Assembly: GCA_934098505.1 (NCBI GenBank)
Contig: CAKOOR010000003.1
Coordinates: 62,001-126,000, forward strand
Length of the DNA stretch: 64,000 nt
Direction of reading: 5' to 3'
Source: an uncultured Bacilli bacterium
GTDB lineage: Bacteria > Bacillota_I > Bacilli_A > RF39 > UBA660
Shown: positions 33,926-41,388 of the stretch, piece after piece
Layout of the letters: each line of letters starts with the position of its first letter
Numbering within the stretch: position 1 is the first letter of the stretch
The notes under the pieces: model-generated
Database searches by the model: none
Told to the model about the DNA's origin: nothing
What the model saw: only the letters and a program-made list of their open reading frames with translations
Translations under genes and position numbers: made by a program

Positions 33926-35488
33926 ATGAATTATACTAGTGTTATAAAAAAGCAAACGAAAATTATTGCTTTATCAGTCTTTATAATGGTAATTGGTATT
34001 TTAGGAGTAAGTTATGCTCTATTTATGAAAGTAGACCAATCAGATGAACAAACGGTTCAATCTGGTAGTTTAATTATGCAACTATCAGCTTATGCTGGTA
34101 GTACAGTAATTTCTAGTAATGATTTACCAATTGATGATAGTGAAGGATTACTTACTAAAGGTTATAGTTTCTCTGTAACTAATAATGGTACTTTACCGAT
34201 AACTTATTATATAGCTTTATATGATAATCCTGATGATACAAGTACTAATAAATTAAGTTATGATTATATTAAAGTATCTTTAGATAATGGTACCCCTTTT
34301 ACTTTAGGTAGTATAACTACTAAAGATAGTTCTGGTAGATCTATTTTAAAACAAGATATATCTTTAGCACCAGATAAATATGATACACATAATATTAAGA
34401 TTTGGATTGATAGTGAAACACCTGAATCAGAAATAGGTAAGACTATATCTTTAAAGATTTATGCTTATGGTGAAGTATGTGAAGATGGTGAGTGTAATGG
34501 TGGTACTAAGATTCCAGGACCTGTAGATAAAATAATAGCACAATTGGATACAAGTGGTAATTGTCCAACAGTAAATGAAGATGGTTCGGTTAGTGTAACT
34601 GGAGCCGAGGCTACTAATGGTTATTTATGTAAGGCCAAAGATGCTTATGGTGATTCGTATTATTATCGTGGTAATGTAACTAATAACTACGTGAAGTTCG
34701 CTGATAAATATTGGCGAATAGTTCGTATTAATGGTGATGGTACTGTAAGAGTTATTTATGATGGAACAGCGGCACATTCTAATGGTGAAAATAGTAGTGA
34801 TAGAGAAATAGGAAGTTATGCTTTTAATAGTGGAGCTCGTGATAATGCTCTTGTTGGTTATATGTATGGTAAAGCTGGTTCATCAACTTATGCAGATACT
34901 CATGCTAATACCAATAATTCTGATATTAAAACTGTTATAGATTATTGGTATGAAACAGATATAGTTGGTACAACTAATGAACAATATTTAGCTGATAATG
35001 TATTCTGTAATGATCGAAGTTTTGCTCAAAATAATAGCGGTACTGGTGCTGGAACTAGTAAAACATATTATAGATGGTATAATGGTCCTTGGAAGAGCAA
35101 TGGATATAATACAAAGATGATGTTAACTTGTCCACAAAAGAATGATGCCTTTACCGTAGGTGATACTACAAATGGTAATGGTGCTCTAACGTATCCAGTA
35201 GGTCTTTTAAGTACAGATGAAATAGTACTAGCCGGTGGGTGGAGTGATGCCAATAGTGGTTATTACCTATACTCAGGGCAGTTTTGGTGGGCTTCCTCGC
35301 CGTACGCCTTCAATGGCAATTACGCTTTCGTGCGTTTCGTAGATTCGGATGGCATTGCGAGCGACAACGACGAATACGGCAACTACGTGGAAATCGGCAC
35401 CGGGGTTCGACCAGTTTTAAATCTGAAAGCTGAAGTGCTGGCACAAGGCTCAGGAACAGCATCTGACCCATATCGCATTTCTTCGTAG
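33926..35488 (+). CDS. SipW-type surface protein with C-type-lectin/FGE-like variable C-terminus (candidate DGR target)
   Basis: 520 residues. A hydrophobic segment (about 13-32) with a GVSYALFMKV junction typical of SipW substrates, then a camelysin-like domain (about 35-190: YSFSVTNNGTLPITYYIALYD). A CXXXXXC linker (VCEDGECNGG) leads to a C-terminal ~310-residue domain with YYYRGNV, YWRIVRINGDGTVR, LTYPVGLLSTDE, FWWASSPYAF and GVRPVLNLKAE, the pattern of formylglycine-generating-enzyme/C-type-lectin folds used by DGR variable proteins. From about 35277 base composition and codon choice change sharply: GC-rich, many NNC codons (TAC, TTC, GGC, GAC, AAC) where AAC-rich template repeats would be mutated. 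A hairpin follows the stop. No reverse transcriptase is in the window. Confidence 0.75.
   Translation: MNYTSVIKKQTKIIALSVFIMVIGILGVSYALFMKVDQSDEQTVQSGSLIMQLSAYAGSTVISSNDLPIDDSEGLLTKGYSFSVTNNGTLPITYYIALYDNPDDTSTNKLSYDYIKVSLDNGTPFTLGSITTKDSSGRSILKQDISLAPDKYDTHNIKIWIDSETPESEIGKTISLKIYAYGEVCEDGECNGGTKIPGPVDKIIAQLDTSGNCPTVNEDGSVSVTGAEATNGYLCKAKDAYGDSYYYRGNVTNNYVKFADKYWRIVRINGDGTVRVIYDGTAAHSNGENSSDREIGSYAFNSGARDNALVGYMYGKAGSSTYADTHANTNNSDIKTVIDYWYETDIVGTTNEQYLADNVFCNDRSFAQNNSGTGAGTSKTYYRWYNGPWKSNGYNTKMMLTCPQKNDAFTVGDTTNGNGALTYPVGLLSTDEIVLAGGWSDANSGYYLYSGQFWWASSPYAFNGNYAFVRFVDSDGIASDNDEYGNYVEIGTGVRPVLNLKAEVLAQGSGTASDPYRISS
35285..35488 (+). other. Candidate DGR variable repeat (VR) with 3' invariant (IMH-like) end
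   Basis: A GC-rich tract inside an AT-rich gene. The variable part should be about 35300-35405, encoding Tyr, Phe, Asn, Gly, Asp and Ser mostly by NNC codons between WWASSP and GVRPVLNLK. The GC-rich invariant end 35405-35488 runs to the stop. Directly shown: composition, codon pattern and position at the end of a lectin-type domain. Inference: retrohoming from a template elsewhere. Confidence 0.65.
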
Positions 35489-35523
35489 AAAAAATTTTAC
35501 AATAATAGGTTTGATAACGTAAA

Positions 35524-35553
35524 TCGCCCAAAATGATGAGTCATTTTGGGCGA
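35524..35553 (+). repeat. Perfect 13-bp hairpin/cruciform with 4-nt loop just after the VR
   Basis: TCGCCCAAAATGA (35524-35536), loop TGAG, TCATTTTGGGCGA (35541-35553). It begins 36 bases after the stop codon. Downstream hairpins with 3-6-nt loops aid target recognition in characterised DGRs. There is no T-run, so it is not a standard terminator. Confidence 0.75.
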
Positions 35554-35713
35554 CAAATTGTAAATGTCAATATCAAATGTCACAATTTAATATTATCGAG
35601 GGTATCGTATTTTAATATCTGACTAGCTGACAGTTTTTCCAAAAGCCCTATAAAAACCAGATTTCCTGCTGTTAGAAAGTCAAACGATTCTACCCAAAAC
35701 GAAATAGATGCGA
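35554..35713. other. Gap after the DGR target hairpin
   Basis: No gene, no template repeat and no Avd or RT frame is visible. It contains short AT-rich sequence and an imperfect repeat TTGTAAATGTCAA/ATCAAATGTCACAATT. Confidence 0.4.
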
Positions 35714-35766
35714 AGGGTTTCGCTTAAGAAGGAATACTCTTCTTAAACGAAACTCCTTTTTTAATT
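35714..35766 (+). terminator. Long-stem terminator before rlmN
   Basis: GGGTTTCGCTTAAGAAG pairs with CTTCTTAAACGAAACTCC across a short loop, followed by TTTTTT. Confidence 0.8.
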
Positions 35767-35832
35767 AAATAGTTAACTTGTGAAGATAAGTAAATTAAGG
35801 TATAATAAGCGGTGCAAAGAGAAGTGATTTTT

Positions 35833-36855
35833 ATGAAAAATATATATGGAATAAAAAGAAGTGATTTAGAAGAATATTTTATTAATATTGGAGAAAAGAA
35901 ATTTAAAGCTTTACAAGTATACGAATGGTTATACCTAAAAAGAGTAGATAGTATTGATAAAATGAGTAATATTAAAAAAGAAATTCAAGATAAACTAAAG
36001 AATGATTTTAGTATGGATATGATAAGTATTACTAAGGTTGAACATGATACTGATACTCATAAATACTTATTCTTACTACCTGACCATAACTATATCGAAG
36101 CTGTTCTTATGGAACATGATTATGGCTTAAGTGTTTGTGTATCTAGTGAAGTAGGATGCAACATGGGCTGTAAATTTTGTGAATCGGGAAGAAGAAAAAA
36201 AGTAAGAAACTTAGAAGCCTATGAAATGGTTGAACAAATCCTTCTTATCGAAAAAGATATCGGTAAGAGAATATCCAGTGTTGTTGTTATGGGAATTGGA
36301 GAACCCTTTGATAACTATGATAACCTAATGGACTTTATAAGAATTATAAATGATCCTAAAGGTATCAGTATCGGAGCCCGTCATATAACCGTATCCACTT
36401 GTGGACTAGTCCCTAAAATATATGAATTTAGTAAAGAAGACTTACAAGTAAACTTAGCCTTAAGCTTACATGCTCCAAATGATGAAATAAGAAATAAAAT
36501 AATGCCTATTAATAAAGCTTATAATATCAGTGAAGTAATAAAAGCCATTAAAGATTATATTAAAGAAACTAATAGACGAGTTACTATTGAATATGTTATG
36601 CTAGAAGATATAAATGATAGTAAGGAATGTGCTTTAGAACTTTCCAAACTATTAAGGGGATTAAATGTCTATGTTAATATGATACCTTATAATGAAACTA
36701 ACCATCTAGAATTTAAAAAGAGTAATAAGAAAAAAATTGATGAGTTCTATGATACTTTAGTTAAAAATAAAATTAATGTAACAGTTAGAAGAAAATTTGG
36801 TAGTAATATTTCCGCAGCTTGTGGTCAACTAAGAAGTAAGGAGGAAGAAAAATGA
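35833..36855 (+). CDS. rlmN: 23S rRNA (adenine-C2)-methyltransferase RlmN
   Basis: 340 residues from the ATG at 35833 (SD AGAGAAGTGAT). Radical SAM motif CNMGCKFC (CX3CX2C), GIGEPFDNYDN, TVSTCGLVPKI, NLALSLHA and the methyl-carrying C-terminal Cys in ISAACGQLR. It methylates A2503 of 23S rRNA and A37 of some tRNAs. The bases after the cluster (ESGRRKKVRNLEA) differ from the usual ASTLGGLKRNL, but catalytic cysteines are kept; Cfr is less likely given the operon. It overlaps prpC by 4 bases and heads rlmN-prpC-prkC-rsgA-rpe. Confidence 0.92.
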   Translation: MKNIYGIKRSDLEEYFINIGEKKFKALQVYEWLYLKRVDSIDKMSNIKKEIQDKLKNDFSMDMISITKVEHDTDTHKYLFLLPDHNYIEAVLMEHDYGLSVCVSSEVGCNMGCKFCESGRRKKVRNLEAYEMVEQILLIEKDIGKRISSVVVMGIGEPFDNYDNLMDFIRIINDPKGISIGARHITVSTCGLVPKIYEFSKEDLQVNLALSLHAPNDEIRNKIMPINKAYNISEVIKAIKDYIKETNRRVTIEYVMLEDINDSKECALELSKLLRGLNVYVNMIPYNETNHLEFKKSNKKKIDEFYDTLVKNKINVTVRRKFGSNISAACGQLRSKEEEK

Positions 36856-37592
36856 AAACATTTTATTTAACGGATGCTGGGAAGGTAAGAAGTCATAATG
36901 AAGATTCCGTTACTATTCTAAAAAATGATTCCGGCGAATATTTACTTATCGTTGCTGATGGTATGGGCGGTCATCGCGCTGGCGAAGTTGCCTCATCTAT
37001 GGTTGTAACCCATTTAGGCAAAAGATTTAATGACCTCGTAACCGTTGGTACTAAATATGATGCCACTAACTGGTTAAAAGATAATATTAGTGAAATAAAT
37101 CATCATATCGTTGAATATGCTAGTAATAATCCAGAAAGTAAAGGCATGGGTACGACTGTTGTTGTTGCCCTTCTAACGCATGATTTCCTTTTATACGCTA
37201 ATGTAGGTGACTCTAGTGGCTTTGCTATGAAAAATGGTCACTTACTTAAAGTTACCAAAGACCATACTTTAGTTCAATTACTAGTCCAAGCTGGTGACTT
37301 AACCGAAGAAGAAGCCAAATATCATCCTAAAAAAAATGTTTTAATGAAAGCTTTAGGAGGCGAAGAAGATGTTGTACCAGATATTTACGAAGTCGACATG
37401 TCCTTTGATGCTATTCTTCTATCCAGTGATGGTCTAACTAATATGTTAAGTAATGAAGCCATCGAAAAAGTCTTAAATGATCCAGAACTTAGTGTTGAAG
37501 AAAAAGTCGTTAAATTAATTAGAAAATGTAATGCCAGGGGTGGAACCGATAATATATCAATAGCGTATTTAGTAAAAGAAAGTGGTGAATAA
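36852..37592 (+). CDS. prpC: PP2C-type Ser/Thr protein phosphatase PrpC (Stp)
   Basis: 246 residues with PP2C metal-binding motifs: SHNEDSV, VADGMGGHRAGE, GMGTTVVVALL, ANVGDSSGF, LSSDGLTNML and GGTDNISI. It reverses phosphorylation by PrkC, the next gene, and acts in cell-wall, spore germination and translation control. The start overlaps rlmN. Confidence 0.95.
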   Translation: MKTFYLTDAGKVRSHNEDSVTILKNDSGEYLLIVADGMGGHRAGEVASSMVVTHLGKRFNDLVTVGTKYDATNWLKDNISEINHHIVEYASNNPESKGMGTTVVVALLTHDFLLYANVGDSSGFAMKNGHLLKVTKDHTLVQLLVQAGDLTEEEAKYHPKKNVLMKALGGEEDVVPDIYEVDMSFDAILLSSDGLTNMLSNEAIEKVLNDPELSVEEKVVKLIRKCNARGGTDNISIAYLVKESGE

Positions 37593-37593
37593 T

Positions 37594-39318
37594 ATGATAA
37601 TGAAAGGACAAAAGATTAACGATCGTTATCAAATAATAAAATCTATTGGCGAAGGGGGAATGGCTAACGTTTATTTAGCCTATGATACAATTTTAGATCG
37701 TAACGTTGCGGTCAAAGTTTTACGTGGTGACTTAGCTACTGATGAAAAATTTGTCCGTCGTTTCCAAAGAGAAGCTTTATCAGCCTCCAGCCTAAGTCAT
37801 CCTAATATTGTAGAAGTTTATGATGTTGGCGAAGATAATGGCCAGTATTATATAGTTATGGAATATATTGAAGGCTGTCAGTTAAAACAACTCTTAAAAA
37901 AACGTGGTCGCCTAACTTTAAGCGAAGTAATCGATATCATGCTCCAAATAACCGATGGCTTATCCGTTGCTCATGATGCTTATATTATTCACCGTGATAT
38001 AAAACCTCAAAACATCATGATTTTAGATAGTGGCCTTGTTAAGATAACTGATTTCGGTATTGCTATGGCGATGAACAGCACCCAATTAACTCAAACCAAT
38101 TCCGTAATGGGTAGTGTTCATTATTTACCACCGGAACAGGCTAACGGTAAAGGTTCAACCTTACAAAGCGATATTTATTCCATGGGTATTTTAATGTATG
38201 AACTCTTAACGGGAGAATTACCATATAAAGGCGATAACGCCGTTGAAATAGCCCTTAAACATCTAAAAGAAAAAATACCTAGTATCAGAGATAAATATCC
38301 GGAAATACCTCAAAGTGTCGAAAATATTATCATCAAGGCCACTGCTAAAAATCCGAAAAATAGATATGCTGATGCTAGAAGTATGAACGAAGACTTAAGA
38401 ACTTGCTTAGATGATTCCAGAGTAAATGAACCCAAAATAGTCTTACCATATCCAGAATTTGATGAAGATAGAAAACCGAAAAATGCAACCAAAGCAACCA
38501 ACAAAACTGATGGTATTGTAAAAGAAATAAAATCAGAAGAGGTGGAAAATACGAAAAAAGATAACAAAATATTAATAACTTTATTTGCCGTCTTTACCGG
38601 TATTGTTTTAGTAATAACTTCTATTATTGTTTTATTACCTGTAATTACTAATCAACAGGAAATTAAAGTTCCTGATGTAGCTGGTCTTGATATCAGTGAT
38701 GCTATCAATACTTTACAAAATGAAGGCTTTAAAATAGCTGATCAACAAAAAGAACAAGCAAGCGATGAAGTTCCCGTTGGTAAAGTTGTAAAAACTAATC
38801 CCGTCGCTGGTGTTAAAAAAACAAAGGGTAGTGAAATAACTTTATACATCTCAACCGGTAATGAAGGCTTCACTATGGAAGACTTTACAGGTAAAAACTA
38901 TTATACCGTCTATGGAACCCTAACTGCCTATGGTATCTTAGTAATTCCCGAAAAACGTGATGTTAGTGATACCAATATCGATGCTTCAACGATCCTTGAT
39001 CAATCGGTTAAAGCTGGAGAAAAAGTTGCTAAAGGCGATACAGTAATTTTATATATTCCTAATGTCACAACTAAATATCCAGACTTTACAAGTGGCGATT
39101 ATACAAGAGAACAAATTGAACAATTTTGTACTCAATATAGTATTAATTGTAAATTTAAAGAAGTAAGTGAAGCTTCCGGTAATTATAAGAATGGTGATAT
39201 CATTTTCCAATCAAGACCAAGTGGCACTCAAGTTACCAGTGGTGCTAGTCTAACGATAACGATCTTTGCTAAAGAAGATGTTGTTGAATGCAACCCAAAT
39301 GAGGAAGTTTGTGAATAA
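37594..39318 (+). CDS. prkC: Ser/Thr protein kinase PrkC with PASTA domains
   Basis: 574 residues from the ATG at 37594 (SD GTGGTGA). Cytosolic Hanks-type kinase (about 1-265: GEGGMANVYLA, VAVKVL, HRDIKPQNI, DFGIA, PPEQANG), a charged linker, one membrane helix (about 328-350) and about three extracellular PASTA units (VPDVAGLDISDAINTLQNEG and two after). PASTA domains bind muropeptides or lipid II. The C-terminus VVECNPNEEVCE has two cysteines. Stop lies a few bases past the rsgA start, so the two are coupled. Confidence 0.95.
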   Translation: MIMKGQKINDRYQIIKSIGEGGMANVYLAYDTILDRNVAVKVLRGDLATDEKFVRRFQREALSASSLSHPNIVEVYDVGEDNGQYYIVMEYIEGCQLKQLLKKRGRLTLSEVIDIMLQITDGLSVAHDAYIIHRDIKPQNIMILDSGLVKITDFGIAMAMNSTQLTQTNSVMGSVHYLPPEQANGKGSTLQSDIYSMGILMYELLTGELPYKGDNAVEIALKHLKEKIPSIRDKYPEIPQSVENIIIKATAKNPKNRYADARSMNEDLRTCLDDSRVNEPKIVLPYPEFDEDRKPKNATKATNKTDGIVKEIKSEEVENTKKDNKILITLFAVFTGIVLVITSIIVLLPVITNQQEIKVPDVAGLDISDAINTLQNEGFKIADQQKEQASDEVPVGKVVKTNPVAGVKKTKGSEITLYISTGNEGFTMEDFTGKNYYTVYGTLTAYGILVIPEKRDVSDTNIDASTILDQSVKAGEKVAKGDTVILYIPNVTTKYPDFTSGDYTREQIEQFCTQYSINCKFKEVSEASGNYKNGDIIFQSRPSGTQVTSGASLTITIFAKEDVVECNPNEEVCE

Positions 39319-40144
39319 GGGTAAAGTTATCCGTATTATCAGTAACCTATATAGTGTTCTTGTAAACGATACCATTATTAATGCTAGAGCTAGAGGTAAA
39401 TTTCGTCAAAATGAAATAAGTCCGATGGTAGGTGACGAAGTAGTAATTGATATCGAAAAAAAATATATTTTAGAAATCTTACCCCGAAAAAATTATTTAA
39501 CAAGACCTAATATTAGTAACATCGACTTAGTCATTTGTGTTACCAGTACCAAAGAGCCAGCTTTATCCCTTAACCTCTTAGATAAACAACTGGCTTTTCT
39601 TGCTCTTCATAATATTCCTAGTATGATCTGCTTTACAAAATATGATCTTTTAAATAAAGAAGAACAAGAAGAAATTAATACCTTAATTACTTATTATCAA
39701 AAAATTGGTATTGATACAGTCATTAATACGGAGCTTACAAAAATTAATACTATATTAAAAGGTAAAGAAGTTGGTCTTCTCGGTCAAAGTGGGGCTGGAA
39801 AATCTAGCCTTATTAATAAACTAGGAAACTATAATATTAAAACCCAACCCATCTCTAAAGCCTTAGGTCGTGGTATCCATACCACTCGTCATGTTGAAAT
39901 TTATAAAGTAAATGACTTTTATTTACTAGATACCCCTGGTTTTAGTGCCCTTGATTTAAACTTTACTAATCCTAACGACTTAAAAAATGGTTTTATCGAA
40001 TTTAAAAATTATAATTGTCGTTTTAAAGATTGTAAACATTATAAAGAAATAGACTGTGCAGTAAAAGAAAATGTCGGTAAAGAAATTTTACCTAGTAGAT
40101 ATGAAAACTATATAAGTTTTTTGGAGAAAGAAAAATGGAAGTAA
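39311..40144 (+). CDS. rsgA: Small ribosomal subunit maturation GTPase RsgA
   Basis: 277 residues from the GTG at 39311, which overlaps the prkC end and follows GAGGAAG. An N-terminal OB-fold, then a circularly permuted GTPase (G4 TKYD first, then G1 GQSGAGKSSLIN, G3 DTPGF) and the C-terminal zinc site CRFKDCKHYKEIDCAV. It assists late 30S assembly. Slightly shorter than Bacillus RsgA. Confidence 0.94.
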   Translation: MNKGKVIRIISNLYSVLVNDTIINARARGKFRQNEISPMVGDEVVIDIEKKYILEILPRKNYLTRPNISNIDLVICVTSTKEPALSLNLLDKQLAFLALHNIPSMICFTKYDLLNKEEQEEINTLITYYQKIGIDTVINTELTKINTILKGKEVGLLGQSGAGKSSLINKLGNYNIKTQPISKALGRGIHTTRHVEIYKVNDFYLLDTPGFSALDLNFTNPNDLKNGFIEFKNYNCRFKDCKHYKEIDCAVKENVGKEILPSRYENYISFLEKEKWK

Positions 40145-40749
40145 GTGTATCATTTTTAAAGAGTAAATATTCTCTTCAAGAGCAAATAAAGACTTTAAAT
40201 AATTCTAATTGTGATTTAATTCATGTTGATTTTATGGATGGAACTTTTACAGAAAATAAGACTATATCTTTAGAAGATATGTCTTTACAAGACTTTACAA
40301 AACCTTTAGAGTTTCACCTAATGGTAATAAATCCTACTGATTATTTAGAATATTGTAAAACTTTTAAAGCTACCCATTTCATTGTCCATTACGAGATTCT
40401 AAAAGATCCCCTAAAAACAATTCTTGATATAATTGATGCCGGTATGTTACCAGGTCTTGCTATTAATCCCGATACTTCCGTTGAAGAAATCAACCCCTTA
40501 TTAAAATATATTGATATGGTTTTAGTAATGAGTGTTACACCTGGAGCCGGTGGTCAAAGTTTTTTATTTAAAACTGTTAATAAATTAAAAGAATTAAGAA
40601 AAATTTATAAAGGTCGGATTGAAGTTGATGGCGGCATCAATGATAAAACTATTAATCTTGTTAAAGACTATGTTGATGCCGTTGTTTCCGGGTCATATGT
40701 TTGTTTAAGTGATGATTATAATAAAGCTATTGAGAGATTAAAAAAATAA
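40135..40749 (+). CDS. rpe: Ribulose-phosphate 3-epimerase
   Basis: 204 residues, a TIM barrel with HVDFMDGTFT, FHLMV, MSVTPGAGGQ and EVDGGIN, which carry the metal-binding and catalytic residues of Rpe. It interconverts ribulose-5-phosphate and xylulose-5-phosphate in the pentose phosphate pathway. It overlaps rsgA by 10 bases and ends the prpC-prkC-rsgA-rpe operon, an order common in Firmicutes. Confidence 0.93.
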   Translation: MEVSVSFLKSKYSLQEQIKTLNNSNCDLIHVDFMDGTFTENKTISLEDMSLQDFTKPLEFHLMVINPTDYLEYCKTFKATHFIVHYEILKDPLKTILDIIDAGMLPGLAINPDTSVEEINPLLKYIDMVLVMSVTPGAGGQSFLFKTVNKLKELRKIYKGRIEVDGGINDKTINLVKDYVDAVVSGSYVCLSDDYNKAIERLKK

Positions 40750-40779
40750 GTGTTTTGTAAAGAAGACACTTATTTTTTA
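40748..40779. terminator. Terminator between rpe and the minus-strand XRE gene
   Basis: AAGTGT and ACACTT arms with a loop, followed by ATTTTTTAT. It overlaps the last codons of the XRE gene. Confidence 0.65.
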
Positions 40780-41030
40780 TACATATAGATTCTTTTAGGC
40801 AAAATTTTTGCTTGTTTGGCTGTTTCTTTATTAAATAATAACTCAGGTTCTACATTTAAAGCTTTAGCAATAATTTCAATATTGTTTAAAGTTAAATTGG
40901 CTTCGCCATTTTCCACAATACTAATATAAGCCATTTTAAAATTAGCCAATTCCGCAAATTTTTCTTGTGTATAGTTATTTTGATAACGATACCATTTAGT
41001 ATTCAAACCAACAATTTCTCTTAAATTCAT
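40770..41030 (-). CDS. Small XRE-family DNA-binding protein
   Basis: 86 residues: a single helix-turn-helix of the XRE/Cro type (YTQEKFAELANFKMAYISIVENG) plus a Lys-rich tail. No effector domain. Its upstream region contains CTTTTAACGGTATTAATAT, related to the 44-bp leader of the two Rpn genes, so it may share their regulator or be that regulator (inference). No toxin-like partner is adjacent. Confidence 0.82.
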   Translation of the reverse strand: MNLREIVGLNTKWYRYQNNYTQEKFAELANFKMAYISIVENGEANLTLNNIEIIAKALNVEPELLFNKETAKQAKILPKRIYMYKK

Positions 41031-41227
41031 CTAACAAACACTCCCTTACTATACTTATTTTTACCGAATTCATAAAAATAATTACATATAAATTATAAAT
41101 ATTAACGATAACAATATTAATACCGTTAAAAGTTAATAATTTATACATTAAATATAGTAAGATACCAAGTTTTACCGCCCTTTTTATATAGTCTATAGTG
41201 ACCAGTTGACCACTTAAAAATGAACAT

Positions 41228-41323
41228 AAAAAAAGGAGACAGTAATTATAACTGTCTCAAAAAGAATAAAAAGGGGTTGGCTAGTGTGATACTAGCACCA
41301 ACTTGCAGTAACGCAAATTGGTA
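41228..41323 (-). ncRNA. Small structured RNA with mutually exclusive hairpins, divergent from recG
   Basis: From a minus-strand promoter (41330-41358) an RNA of about 96 nt is predicted. CCAATTTGC/GCAAGTTGG (hairpin A) and GTTGGTGCTAGT/ACTAGCCAAC (hairpin B) share the GTTGG strand, so only one can form. It ends in GAGACAGT/ACTGTCTC (41236-41258) and a seven-U run. No open frame fits. It could be a regulatory RNA or an attenuated leader for the XRE gene 200 bases on. Confidence 0.55.
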
Positions 41324-41329
41324 ACTAAT

Positions 41330-41358
41330 ATACTAATAAAAAAAGGTAGTTTTGTCAA
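41330..41358 (-). promoter_or_regulatory. Minus-strand promoter for the small RNA
   Basis: On the minus strand TTGACA (41353-41358), a 17-base spacer, TAGTAT (41330-41335). Confidence 0.65.
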
Positions 41359-41369
41359 TGCTTTTTTGC

Positions 41370-41388
41370 TATAATTTTACTAGTGATG
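41370..41388 (+). promoter_or_regulatory. -10 box next to a possible leaderless recG start
   Basis: TATAAT at 41370-41375, followed after 7 bases by GTG and after 10 by ATG. No SD. The sequence TATAATTTTACT matches that before lepB at 26007. Confidence 0.5.

Noticed and set aside
35310..35531. Minus-strand 73-codon frame opposite the candidate VR
   Set aside because: It is a shadow of the GC-rich tract and spans the stop and hairpin region.
35833..36855. Cfr resistance methyltransferase
   Set aside because: The motifs and the operon with prpC-prkC-rsgA fit the housekeeping enzyme RlmN, although the segment after the Cys cluster is unusual.
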